64,000 bases of DNA from CAWKKW01 sp963850345 (GTDB taxonomy: Bacteria > Acidobacteriota > Terriglobia > Terriglobales > Acidobacteriaceae): NCBI GenBank assembly GCA_963850345.1, contig CAWKKW010000005.1:930001-994000 (forward strand). Direction: 5' to 3'. The position numbers and the translations under genes are program-made. Position 1 is the stretch's first letter, and each line of letters begins with the position of its first letter. A model generated the notes under the pieces. That model did not search any database. It was not told the origin of the DNA and was given only the letters and a program-made list of their open reading frames with translations. This document shows positions 35,158 to 43,674 of this stretch, one piece after another.

Positions 35158-37671
35158 TTACTCGTAACGCAGCGCAGTCGTGGGATTCACCGACGCTGCC
35201 CGCCGCGCCGGCAGGGCCGCCGCGAACACCGCAACCAGAATCGTGAGAAACGTAACCGCCGCGAGCATCCATGGATCCCGTCCGGAGATGCCGTACAGCC
35301 GGCTCTTGACCAGGCCGGAGAGTGCAATGGCCAGAGGGAGTGCGACCACCACGCTGATGCCGACCAGCCATGCCACTTGCTGTAAGACCAACTGCACCAC
35401 CGCCAGCCGGCTCGATCCCAAGGCCATGCGGATGCCGATCTCCTGCGTGCGTTGAGCAGTTGAGTAGGCCAGCACGCCATACAGGCCCAACCCCGAGAGC
35501 AACGTAGCGAGCACGCCGAAGCTCATGGCCAACAGCGCAACTACGTGCTCGTCGCCAAGGTCCTCGTCGATTTGCTGATCGACCGCCTTCGGATCACCCG
35601 GGACCAGGTTTGGATCGAGCTGCTGCAACACGTTGCGCAGTGTCCCAATTGCCGAGTTTGGAGGCTGCTGCGTCTGCACGTAAAACATCATCGATCGAAA
35701 CGCCTTCTCCTGCAGAAATGGGCGGAAGACGGTCTGCTGAACCGCGTCGCGGATAGAGCTATGCTTGACGTCTTTGACTACACCCACGATGGTGATCACG
35801 GGACTGTCGTTATGCGTGCCTCCACCCTGTCGATACGCTCGGCCGAGCGCGTTCGCGGCACTGCCGAAATAGTGGCGCGCAAAGGTTTCATTCACCACCG
35901 CAACCGGCTGCGTCGCAGGACCATCCGCATCGCTCAGCGTTCGTCCGGCAAGCAGCGGCACCTGGAGCGTGGCGAAGTAAGAGGCGGAGACGTTTTCGCC
36001 CTCAACATCCATGTCCTCGTCTTCCTTTTCCTTGTAGCCGAGAACGGTGATGTTGTACCCCACATTTGTATTCGCCAACTCGGGATCGCTGGTGGCTGCG
36101 ACCGAGTGGGTCCCAGGAGCGGCAGCCAACGCGATGAGCGCGCGTTGATAGACCCCGGGCGCCTGCTCCAGCGTGTAACCCGAATAGGTGGGAGAGACGG
36201 AGAACTGCACCAGGTGATCGGTCGAAAACCCAACCTGCACGGTTTTGAGATTGAAGAGCGTGCGCGCAAAGAGACCCGCGCCAAAGAGCAGCAGCAGGCT
36301 CAGCACGATCTGCGTTCCGGCAAAGAGGCTGCGCAAACGCACGGCACTCCCTGACGCGGTGGTGGTCTGAAGCTTGAGTGCGGGAATCAGATTCGGCTTC
36401 CAGAACTGCACCACTGGCGCCAGGCTGAAGAGCACGCTGACCAGCAGCGCGAGCGCAAAGGTGAACGCCAGAATCCTGAGATCAGGATGCGTGCTAAACG
36501 GCAATCCGTTTTCGGAAGGATCCACCATTTGCCGTTGCAGCACCATAGACACTTGAGGTGCGAGCGCCAGGCCGAGCACACCGCCCAGCACTCCGAGCAA
36601 CACGCCTTCTGCCAGCAATTGCCGAACGATACGAGCGCGCTCCGCGCCAAGCGCATACCGAATGGACATCTCGCGTACGCGGCTTGCCGCGCGCACCAGC
36701 AGCAGGCCGGAGATATTGGCGCACGCCAGCAGGAGCACCAGCACCACCATGCCCATCACTACCAGCAGTGAAAGGCGAATGTTTTCGCGAAGCGGGGAAA
36801 ACCCAGTGCGACCGTCGATCACCGACAGCCTGCTCTGATCGAGAAAGCGAGTGCGGAAACGCTGCGACTTGTCTTTGATCTGGGCGAATTCGTCTGCGCG
36901 CAATGCATGCCACAGCGGATTCACCCCGGCCTCGGCTGTCGCCGCGGTCATGCCCGGCTTGAGCCGCCCCACAATGTTCAACCATCGCGAGCGGCGATCC
37001 TGAAGGTCTTTGCTCCCCGGCGACACCGCTCCCTGCATCATCATGGGCAGGAACAGATCCGGCAGGTTGCCCATCTGCACGCTATGAAAGTTCGCCGCCG
37101 CAACGCCGACGATGGTGAATGGATGGCCGTCGACCAGCAGCGTCTGGTTGACCACTGCAGGGTCCGCACCAAAGTGACGCTGCCAGAAGCCGTGGCTCAG
37201 TACGACAACGGGATTGGCATCGGGTTGCACGTCATCGGCGGCTACGAACATGCGGCCTACCGCGGGACGAACGCCGAGTACGTCAAAGTAATTTCCGCTG
37301 ACGAGCTCCGACTGCGCAAGTTCAGGATGGTTATGCCACATCACTCCAACCTGCGCCTCGCTGGTCGCGAGCATTCCGCTGAAGACCTGGTTCTTGTCCC
37401 GCAGGTCCTTGTACATCGGATAGGAAAAATAGAAGTGGCCATCCCCGCCGAAGTTGCTGAGGTGCCCCACATCGTCGCCCGAAAATTTGAGCAGAACGAG
37501 ACTCGAGGGATCTTTCACTGGAAGACTGCGCAAGAGCGCCTGGTCGAGCAAGGTGAAGATGGCCGTATTCGCGCCGATGCCCAATGCCAGGGTCAGGATC
37601 GCAGCCAGCGCGAAGCCGGGGCTCTTTCGCAACTGCCGGATCGCGTACTTGAGATCGTTGGCCGTGATCAT
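35158..37671 (-). CDS. ADOP-type duplicated ABC permease (MacB/FtsX-like)
   Basis: An 837-residue membrane protein from the ATG at 37671, which has AGGAG 7 bases before it; an ATG six codons upstream lacks one. The N-terminus carries the ADOP signature (DLKYAIRQLRKSPGFALAAI, then TLALGIGANTAIF). The protein has two MacB-PCD plus FtsX units in tandem: membrane segment about 15-40, periplasmic domain to about 270, three segments at 280-425, then a repeat of the same plan with the final segments after residue 700. The duplication lets one chain replace a permease dimer. MacB-type permeases do not move substrate through the membrane but drive periplasmic extrusion through a TolC duct. Genes for two ATPases, an adaptor and a TolC-like duct surround it. 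Confidence 0.9.
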   Translation of the reverse strand: MITANDLKYAIRQLRKSPGFALAAILTLALGIGANTAIFTLLDQALLRSLPVKDPSSLVLLKFSGDDVGHLSNFGGDGHFYFSYPMYKDLRDKNQVFSGMLATSEAQVGVMWHNHPELAQSELVSGNYFDVLGVRPAVGRMFVAADDVQPDANPVVVLSHGFWQRHFGADPAVVNQTLLVDGHPFTIVGVAAANFHSVQMGNLPDLFLPMMMQGAVSPGSKDLQDRRSRWLNIVGRLKPGMTAATAEAGVNPLWHALRADEFAQIKDKSQRFRTRFLDQSRLSVIDGRTGFSPLRENIRLSLLVVMGMVVLVLLLACANISGLLLVRAASRVREMSIRYALGAERARIVRQLLAEGVLLGVLGGVLGLALAPQVSMVLQRQMVDPSENGLPFSTHPDLRILAFTFALALLVSVLFSLAPVVQFWKPNLIPALKLQTTTASGSAVRLRSLFAGTQIVLSLLLLFGAGLFARTLFNLKTVQVGFSTDHLVQFSVSPTYSGYTLEQAPGVYQRALIALAAAPGTHSVAATSDPELANTNVGYNITVLGYKEKEDEDMDVEGENVSASYFATLQVPLLAGRTLSDADGPATQPVAVVNETFARHYFGSAANALGRAYRQGGGTHNDSPVITIVGVVKDVKHSSIRDAVQQTVFRPFLQEKAFRSMMFYVQTQQPPNSAIGTLRNVLQQLDPNLVPGDPKAVDQQIDEDLGDEHVVALLAMSFGVLATLLSGLGLYGVLAYSTAQRTQEIGIRMALGSSRLAVVQLVLQQVAWLVGISVVVALPLAIALSGLVKSRLYGISGRDPWMLAAVTFLTILVAVFAAALPARRAASVNPTTALRYE

Positions 37672-37767
37672 TGCGTATCTCCTATCCATCGGGCACAGTT
37701 ACGATTTGCTCGGGCCGAAAAAGCCTGAGCAGCGAGTTACGCGAGCGAAGGGGCAGATGCCGCGGGT

Positions 37768-38481
37768 TTACCGCGCTTCGAGTACCGACTCCATGGGATC
37801 GCCCTCTGCCACCACCTTGCCGTCGAAGAGATGAATATTGCGGTCGGCATGGCGAGCGAACCGGGGATCGTGGGTGACCATGCAGATGGTTGCGCCTTCG
37901 CGATGCAGGTTCTGCAGCAGCTCCATGACTGCTTCTCCGTTGCGGGAGTCGAGGTTACCGGTCGGTTCGTCTGCCAGCAGAATTGAGGGAGAGCCGGCCA
38001 ATGCACGCGCCACAGCCACTCGCTGCTGCTGACCGCCGGAGAGTTGCGAAGGATAGTGGCGCATGCGGTGCGCCATGCTCACGCGCTCTAGCGACTCCTG
38101 CACGCGGCGCTTCCGCTCGGGCGACGACATGCCGCTGCGATAGGTGAGCGGCAGCTCGACATTCTCGTAGACGGTAAGGTCGCCAATCAGGTTGAAGCTC
38201 TGAAAGATGAAACCGATCTCCTGGTTACGAATGCGCGACCGCTGCGCGAAGTTGAGGCTCTCGACCGCATGCCCATTGAGCAGATACTTGCCGCCGGTGG
38301 GCGTATCCAGCAGGCCGATGATCGAAAGAAGCGTCGATTTTCCGCAGCCGGAGGGGCCCGACATCGCCACGTACTCGCCCTTGGCGATGGTGAGGTGAAT
38401 GCCGGAGAGCGCGTGCGTCTCGATCTCGTCGGTGTAGAAGACCTTGGTTAAATCTTCAATCTGTATCAACGGCTGCGTCAT
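37768..38481 (-). CDS. ABC transporter ATP-binding protein, MacB/LolD type, canonical
   Basis: A 237-residue ATPase from the ATG at 38481, which has GGGAGAAG at ideal distance; the frame is open 19 codons upstream without support. Walker A is GPSGCGKST, Q-loop IFQSFNLI, signature LSGGQQQRVAVARAL, Walker B ILLADEPTGNLDSR and H-loop VTHDPR. All catalytic residues are canonical for the LolD/MacB group (TIEDLTKVFYTDEIE-type N-terminus). It begins 23 bp after the adaptor gene and precedes the duplicated permease by about 96 bp. It is the natural motor for that permease, either as a homodimer or paired with the degenerate ATPase encoded downstream. Confidence 0.92.
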   Translation of the reverse strand: MTQPLIQIEDLTKVFYTDEIETHALSGIHLTIAKGEYVAMSGPSGCGKSTLLSIIGLLDTPTGGKYLLNGHAVESLNFAQRSRIRNQEIGFIFQSFNLIGDLTVYENVELPLTYRSGMSSPERKRRVQESLERVSMAHRMRHYPSQLSGGQQQRVAVARALAGSPSILLADEPTGNLDSRNGEAVMELLQNLHREGATICMVTHDPRFARHADRNIHLFDGKVVAEGDPMESVLEAR

Positions 38482-38504
38482 GTTTCTTCTCCCTTGATTT
38501 TCTT

Positions 38505-39764
38505 CTACTCGAGTCGGATACGGTCGTTCGAATCCCATCGGGACATGTCGGAGAGGATGACCGAATCTCCCTGGTTTAACCCTTCCATCACCTGGATCTG
38601 GTTGACTGAGGCGCGCCCAACTTTGACCGGAACTCGCACCGCGGTCTTGCCGTCGGGACTCACACGGAAGAGGCTGATGGTGCTGTTCTCGTTGCCAAAG
38701 GCCGGTCTGCCCACGTACGTCACGTCCGTCATCCTCTCCAGATCGATGGTTCCGTCCACGCTCAAGTCAGGCCGCGCGCCTTGCGGCAGCGTGCCTTCCA
38801 GTTCTACGTCTACGGTGACGGTTCCGTTCTGTACGGCGGGATCAATTCTTGTCACTTTTCCCGCGATGACGCCGTTGTGGGTGTCGATTTCGGCTGGCTG
38901 GCCGATCTGAATGTCGCGCGCCTGCGTCTCCGGGATCTTGAGCGCGGCCTTGAGTTGATCCGGCTGCACTACCTTCGCGAGCGTCGTGCCGGGCGCTACG
39001 TGTTCCCCCACCTGATGCGGCAATTCGACCAGCACGCCAGCGATTCCGGCGCGGACCTCGAGCGCATCCTGCTGCTTCTGCTTCAACCCGTAGAGAGCCT
39101 TGGCTTGATCCACCTTGGTTTGCTGCACCGCGAGCTGGGTCACGATGGCTTTCTCGTTCATGTTGATCCGCTGGTCTTCGAGGTTGTTTCGTGTGGTCAG
39201 CTCATCGGCCTTGCCTTTTGAGGCGCTATAGGTGAGGCCGCTGATCACGCCCAGATCGAAGAGCGCCTTATCGGTTTGCGACTGCAATTGAGCCTGCTTA
39301 TAGTCCGCTCCCACAGTGGCCGCCGCAGCCTTCTGATCCATCAGGTCGCTCTGCAGCTTGGCCTGCAGGTTGTGATACTCCACCTGCGCGCCCTTGAGCT
39401 GCAATTGTGCGTCGAGCAGTTCCTGTTGCAACTGCGGATCGGTGAGATCCATGAGGATGGTTTCTGGAGTGACCTTCGCTCCAGGCAGCACGCGAAGCCG
39501 GACCACGGTCGCTTCGGTCTCAGCTGGGATCAGGCGAATCCGGTCTTCCCGCGGGGTCAGAGTTCCCAGGCCGCGCACCTGACGCAGCATGGGCCCGCGC
39601 TTCACGGTATCGAGCCAGACGGTGCTGCGATCTACAGAAGGGGCTGCGGGCTTGAGCCGGGAAAAGCCAAAGGCAAGCCCTCCGAGAACGACGAGGGCAA
39701 CCACGCCAGCAATAATCTGGTTGCGAGTCTTCTTACGTTTTATGTCAGGCCGGGCGATATCCAT
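38505..39764 (-). CDS. Periplasmic adaptor (membrane-fusion protein, MacA/HlyD type)
   Basis: A 419-residue protein anchored by one N-terminal membrane helix (about residues 18-36, IIAGVVALVVLGGLAFGF). A first barrel-sandwich strand (RLIPAETEATVVRLRVLPGA) is followed by a long alpha-helical hairpin (about 105-250, coiled-coil, rich in Gln, Leu and Lys), the second lipoyl half (EVRAGIAGVLVELPHQVGEH) and beta-barrel domains to the end. Such adaptors link inner-membrane MacB-type permeases to TolC. It is the first gene of the efflux operon. The ATG at 39764 has no Shine-Dalgarno sequence. The 369 bp upstream contain a palindrome and a -24/-12-like element. Confidence 0.9.
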   Translation of the reverse strand: MDIARPDIKRKKTRNQIIAGVVALVVLGGLAFGFSRLKPAAPSVDRSTVWLDTVKRGPMLRQVRGLGTLTPREDRIRLIPAETEATVVRLRVLPGAKVTPETILMDLTDPQLQQELLDAQLQLKGAQVEYHNLQAKLQSDLMDQKAAAATVGADYKQAQLQSQTDKALFDLGVISGLTYSASKGKADELTTRNNLEDQRINMNEKAIVTQLAVQQTKVDQAKALYGLKQKQQDALEVRAGIAGVLVELPHQVGEHVAPGTTLAKVVQPDQLKAALKIPETQARDIQIGQPAEIDTHNGVIAGKVTRIDPAVQNGTVTVDVELEGTLPQGARPDLSVDGTIDLERMTDVTYVGRPAFGNENSTISLFRVSPDGKTAVRVPVKVGRASVNQIQVMEGLNQGDSVILSDMSRWDSNDRIRLE

Positions 39765-39777
39765 CGGCAGCTAGAAC

Positions 39778-39793
39778 TGCACCTGACCGGCCA
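39778..39793 (-). promoter_or_regulatory. Weak sigma-54 (-24/-12)-like element
   Basis: On the minus strand TGGCCGGTCAGGTGCA keeps the invariant GG and GC dinucleotides at the exact sigma-54 spacing and matches 9 of 12 specific positions of TGGCACG-N4-TTGCA. Transcription would start only about 3 bases before the adaptor ATG, which is unusual. Its main support is the sigma-54-type regulator in the same operon. Confidence 0.3.
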
Positions 39794-39883
39794 GTCTCGT
39801 GGACGAGCTAAGTTATTCCGAATGTTTAGCTTCGCCGGCGGCGGCCAGTGGTGGACGATGGCTCGCCTGATCGTATCCGGATT

Positions 39884-39907
39884 GGAGTGTCCGGTCGTGG
39901 ACACTCC
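39884..39907. promoter_or_regulatory. Perfect 9+9 bp palindrome, candidate enhancer site
   Basis: GGAGTGTCC and GGACACTCC separated by 6 bp, 24 bp overall. It lies about 100 bp upstream of the -24/-12-like element and 120 bp before the adaptor ATG, the usual place for an NtrC-type activator site. Confidence 0.5.
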
Positions 39908-40133
39908 CGACTAGACCAAGCGATCGCATCGACGACCTCTAGAAGTACCAGCAGAGCAGCACCACCGCTCGAAGAGGATGTTTTGCCGGCGATGAAGACC
40001 GCCGCGACAACAAAACTCCGTTTATGGCAGAGCCCTTGAGCAGCGAACCTGGCCGCAGGCAGCGGAAAGAACCAGCGGAAGGAACTCCTGCCTGATCTTC
40101 AACGGTACGGGAGCACCTGGCCGCCCGAGCGGG

Positions 40134-40838
40134 CTACCAGGAAATTTCACTGCGGCCGCGGAAGAATTTGCCCGTCAACTCGTGTGGCGCCTCGTCCGCA
40201 AGCCACACTACCGTGTCGGCGCCCTCTTCCACAGACAGCGACGCGCCCGGCCCTCCCATCGCGGTGCGCACCCAACCCGGAGACATCGAGTTGACTGCGA
40301 TCTGCTCCTGCCGCAATGCGTTGGCAAGCATGATGCTTAGCCCATTCAGCGCAAGCTTCGACAGCGAGTAACTCGGCTCGCCGGCCCACAAACCCTCCAG
40401 TCGGCCATAGCCACTGGAGACGTTCACGACCCGCGCACTCCCGGAGTTTCGCAGATAGGGGAGGAATGCCTGTGTCACTTCAAGATGCCCAAACGTATTC
40501 GTCTGGAACGTCTGGGTCAGCCGTTCGCGAGTCAGCGTCAAAATATCAAAACCCTCGTCAGGGTAAACGCCCGCATTATTGATGAGAACGTCGAGGTGGT
40601 CCGCGATCGATTCAAACTGAGGAAGAGCCAGCTGAATGCTCTCTGAACTGCTTACGTCCAAGGCCAGCGCAGTCGCTTTATCGCCGTGGCTTCTGATTTC
40701 CTGAGCGGCCCTCTCTCCTTTCTCTTCATCGCGGGATGCCACAACGACGTGAAACCCTCGCCGGGCGAGTTGTCTCGCGGCTTCGAATCCAATGCCCCGG
40801 TTGGAACCCGTGATCAGCGCGATGCGTTCGGGGTTCAT
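40134..40838 (-). CDS. Short-chain dehydrogenase/reductase (SDR)
   Basis: A 234-residue classical SDR. The start at 40838 has AAGGAG at ideal distance; the frame continues nine codons upstream but without that support. The cofactor motif is TGSNRGIGF (residues 10-18), an Arg/Asp-containing strand end ASRDEEKGE suggests NADP(H), and LDVLINNAGVYP gives the NNAG motif. Catalytic Ser lies in VNVSSGYG and the Y-x3-K pair in YSLSKLALN. SPGWVRTAMGG is the usual post-catalytic loop. Members reduce carbonyls or oxidise alcohols; the overall sequence resembles carbonyl-reductase-like SDRs, but no substrate is shown by the context. It probably forms a single-gene unit. Confidence 0.9.
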   Translation of the reverse strand: MNPERIALITGSNRGIGFEAARQLARRGFHVVVASRDEEKGERAAQEIRSHGDKATALALDVSSSESIQLALPQFESIADHLDVLINNAGVYPDEGFDILTLTRERLTQTFQTNTFGHLEVTQAFLPYLRNSGSARVVNVSSGYGRLEGLWAGEPSYSLSKLALNGLSIMLANALRQEQIAVNSMSPGWVRTAMGGPGASLSVEEGADTVVWLADEAPHELTGKFFRGRSEISW

Positions 40839-40877
40839 GGTGACTCCTTCCGGCTCTTGCGGCACGATCGCTCGTGC

Positions 40878-41519
40878 CTAATCATCCGCCTGGATGATCC
40901 CTCGCTGAATGGCGGTCGTCGCCGCCTCGGTGCGATCGGACACTTCCAGCTTTTCGATAATGCTGTTCACGTGGTTTCGCACGGTGTTATCGCTGATACC
41001 CAGTGCGCTGCCCAGTTGCTTGTTGGTCAGCCCCTTGGCAAGCATCTTCAGGATCTCAAGCTCGCGAGCGGTCAGGTTGGATCGCATCATCCTCTCTGCC
41101 AGGCGCGATGCGATGGGTCGTGGGATGTAGCGTCTTCCCGCATTGACGGCGTGAATCGCCTCGACCATCTCGCGCAACGACGTGTTCTTCAGCAGATAGC
41201 CTTCCGCGCCGGCCTGCACAGCTCTGTAAATGTCTTCGTCCGTTTCGAAGCTGGTGAGCACGATCGTATGCGCCGACGATCCTGCCCGCTTGAGCGCCAA
41301 CAACGTGTCGATACCATTCATCCCCGGCATGCGTAGATCGAGCAATATCAAGTCGGCGCTCTGACCCTCCAGCATCTCAAGCGCCTCTTCGCCGCTCGAT
41401 GCGGAGCCGATCACTTCAAGACCAGGTTGTGTGCCGAGCATGCTGGTGAGCCCCGCGCGAACGACTGGATGATCATCGACGATAAGGATGCGAATGCTGC
41501 TGACTGTCAGAGTGCTCAT
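40878..41519 (-). CDS. NarL/FixJ-type response regulator
   Basis: A 213-residue regulator with a receiver domain (about 8-125; Asp15, Asp16, phosphoacceptor Asp61 in LILLDLRMPGMNG) and a LuxR-type helix-turn-helix (about 148-205; LTARELEILKMLAKGLTNKQ, then GISDNTVRNHVNSIIEKL). Its start overlaps the 3' end of the adjacent histidine kinase gene by 47 bases, so kinase and regulator are one translational unit. The likely targets are genes of the neighbouring carbohydrate locus, such as the divergent TonB-dependent receptor. This is inferred from position only. Confidence 0.92.
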   Translation of the reverse strand: MSTLTVSSIRILIVDDHPVVRAGLTSMLGTQPGLEVIGSASSGEEALEMLEGQSADLILLDLRMPGMNGIDTLLALKRAGSSAHTIVLTSFETDEDIYRAVQAGAEGYLLKNTSLREMVEAIHAVNAGRRYIPRPIASRLAERMMRSNLTARELEILKMLAKGLTNKQLGSALGISDNTVRNHVNSIIEKLEVSDRTEAATTAIQRGIIQADD

Positions 41520-43674
41520 GAACTCGGTGCTCCATAAGATACTTCCAAAGAAATTGAGGCCAGGAAAGAAGCGTGATCCGCGGCGGCAGGGGTGCGCTCA
41601 CATCCACCTTTGTACCCACGCCCGGCGCACTTAGAATTTGCATGGTTGCGGAGATCATGGCAGCTCGCTTCCGCATGCCTCGCATGCCAAAACCGCGTAG
41701 ATCCCCTGTCTTGGTGAATCCTACTCCGTCATCGCAGATAAGTAGCCGCACCATGTTCTTTTGGTACTCAATTGAAATGCTGATGATTGACGGGTGCCCG
41801 TGGCGGACGGCGTTGGCGATCGCCTCCTGCCCGATACGGAACAGTGTGTCGGTGATGCGGATCGGCATTGCCCGCGAATCTCCGTTGCACCTCGCCACCA
41901 CTTTTACCTTTCCTCCCTCGACCATTCTGCCAGCGCAGGTCTCTAGCGCCGCGATCAAGTCGCCTGATTCCAGAGATTCCGGCCGTAAAGTGGCGATGCT
42001 GCGTCGAGCTTCCTCATGACTGTGATCGACGAGCACGCTCGCTAGATCGAGCTGCTGGTGGGTCGCAGGCAGGCTCGCCGGAACACCACTGCGAATGGCC
42101 TCGATCTGGAAACCTATCCCGGCGAAGCTTTGTGCAAGAGTGTCGTGCATCTCGTGCGCGAGCCTTTCCCGCTCCTCGAGCACCGCCCGCAGTCTCCAGT
42201 TCTCCGCACGGCTGTAGAGGAAGTTGATCACCAGCGCGAGTACCAGAACTCCAATGATGACGGCGACCAGGTGGCCCGCATTCCACCAGGGCGGACCAGC
42301 CAACACCTTCAAATCATCGGTCGAGCGCAGCAGCAGCACAAAGGGCGTGAGGTTACGCGTATACGCCGGGTCGACGACACAGATACCGCGAAGGCGCAGC
42401 ACGCTGTTCAGCTTCAACTGGTTGAAGAGGAAGTCTCCGCGGCCGCGATTCAAAATCGCACGAAAAGATTGCGAACCTGCGTCGAAGTCAAAGATCAGAG
42501 TATTGTCGGGGCCATAGTTCTTCGCACGCAAATACCCCTCCAACTCGATGAAGTTTGCATCGAAGGCTCCGGTCGCTGCCTGCGATGCGGTAACCGAAAC
42601 TGCGGGTATCGGAGTGCGCGCCCACAGGACACGCACGTTCGCATGTTCCAGCGAGGAACTGAAATCGCCGGGGTGCACCTCTCCCGTGACTTCGACCTCG
42701 TCGCCGACTTTCAGGGGTGGCGCATTCGCGCCCGGCAGCGAAACACCACCGGTCGAATCCTGAACGAACAGTGCCGGAGACGTAAGAATCACGACACCGC
42801 GTACCGTGGCCATGCTCTTGTTCGTGGCCGGCGCGAGTCGCAGATTCCGAATCGGCTGCGTATTGCTGCTCGGCGGGAGTGTCTGGTCCTCTCGATCCCG
42901 AAGAGCCGGTGCGAAGCCGAGGACTTCGGGATTCTCTGCCGCCGAGGGTTGTTCGGCGGATGTGGAGCGACTCGGAATCGTGCCGAGCATCGCCTGCAGA
43001 TCCTGCTGGTTGGCTGGCCGCACGACAACGTTCTTCCACACTCCGCCTGACGAATACGAACGCAAGCCGACGCGGCCAGAGGCGACACAATTCTTGTCGA
43101 TGATGGCAGTGGACTTGAAGTCGCCATGTGCGTGTCCAGTGGCGGTGACTACCAGTTGGCACTCATAAGCAAGAAGCTTGAGGTGATACCACTGGAATGG
43201 ATGGATTCCTCCCTGGATGGGATCGAGCATCCGGTTATCTTCCATCCATCCGTGATCGGCGCGCCCCAGCACCAGGGAGTTGTCGTGGTTACGAAGTCCA
43301 GCATAGTAGCCGCGGTAGGAATCCACTCCATCTTCCTCATTGCCCGACCGCACGATCAGGCCGGCATCGCCATTCTGCCCGAGCAGCATCAGATCGGCCT
43401 CGATGGAGTAGTTTCGCCAATGCGGTGAGCCCGTCAGCAGCTTGGCTCCGCGTTCATCCGAATCGTTGCGCATGGCGCCGTTTACGACTTCCCATGTGCC
43501 CCCGAGAGCTTTCCACTCGTCCGCCTTCCCGCTTGCAAACGAGTCGTGGTAGGGCAGCCCGCGCGTGGGGCTCTGCCAATATTGGAACAGGCGCACCGAC
43601 ACTGTCGCAGCCACTACTATCGCAATTGCGGCCGCAAACAGTAAGCCGCGCCGTCGTGTGCGAAGAAAGGTCAG
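41473..43674 (-). CDS. HisKA_3 sensor kinase with a lectin-like extracytoplasmic domain
   Basis: About 733 residues if translation starts at the CTG at 43674, which overlaps the upstream stop as CTGA; a GTG at 43614 gives 713. Only the longer form has a complete signal anchor (basic TFLRTRRR, then LLFAAAIAIVVAATVSV). The extracytoplasmic part has a concanavalin-like/DUF1080-type domain (residues about 35-220; FASGKADEWKALGGTWEVVN) and an OB-fold-like region (285-455). A second membrane segment follows (about 468-488), then the dimerisation domain with phosphoacceptor His510 (AHEMHDTLAQS) and the ATPase with CDDGVGF. DUF1080-type folds bind or cleave sugars. It is probably the kinase for the NarL-type regulator, informed by the upstream sugar-binding lipoprotein. 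Confidence 0.82.
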   Translation of the reverse strand: MTFLRTRRRGLLFAAAIAIVVAATVSVRLFQYWQSPTRGLPYHDSFASGKADEWKALGGTWEVVNGAMRNDSDERGAKLLTGSPHWRNYSIEADLMLLGQNGDAGLIVRSGNEEDGVDSYRGYYAGLRNHDNSLVLGRADHGWMEDNRMLDPIQGGIHPFQWYHLKLLAYECQLVVTATGHAHGDFKSTAIIDKNCVASGRVGLRSYSSGGVWKNVVVRPANQQDLQAMLGTIPSRSTSAEQPSAAENPEVLGFAPALRDREDQTLPPSSNTQPIRNLRLAPATNKSMATVRGVVILTSPALFVQDSTGGVSLPGANAPPLKVGDEVEVTGEVHPGDFSSSLEHANVRVLWARTPIPAVSVTASQAATGAFDANFIELEGYLRAKNYGPDNTLIFDFDAGSQSFRAILNRGRGDFLFNQLKLNSVLRLRGICVVDPAYTRNLTPFVLLLRSTDDLKVLAGPPWWNAGHLVAVIIGVLVLALVINFLYSRAENWRLRAVLEERERLAHEMHDTLAQSFAGIGFQIEAIRSGVPASLPATHQQLDLASVLVDHSHEEARRSIATLRPESLESGDLIAALETCAGRMVEGGKVKVVARCNGDSRAMPIRITDTLFRIGQEAIANAVRHGHPSIISISIEYQKNMVRLLICDDGVGFTKTGDLRGFGMRGMRKRAAMISATMQILSAPGVGTKVDVSAPLPPRITLLSWPQFLWKYLMEHRVHEHSDSQQHSHPYRR

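Larger units (their letters stand above)
39765..40133 (-). other. Regulatory region upstream of the efflux operon
   Basis: No gene is convincing in this 369 bp stretch between the adaptor and SDR genes; the short open frames here lack start signals and family features. It holds the palindrome at 39884-39907, the -24/-12-like element at 39778-39793, and three copies of GTGGAC on the plus strand (39799, 39851, 39897). Confidence 0.5.

Noticed and set aside
39799..39902. Three direct copies of GTGGAC upstream of the efflux operon
   Set aside because: Six bases is too short in GC-rich DNA to stand alone. The spacings (52 and 46 bp) are not helical multiples of each other, and only the palindrome around the third copy is convincing.
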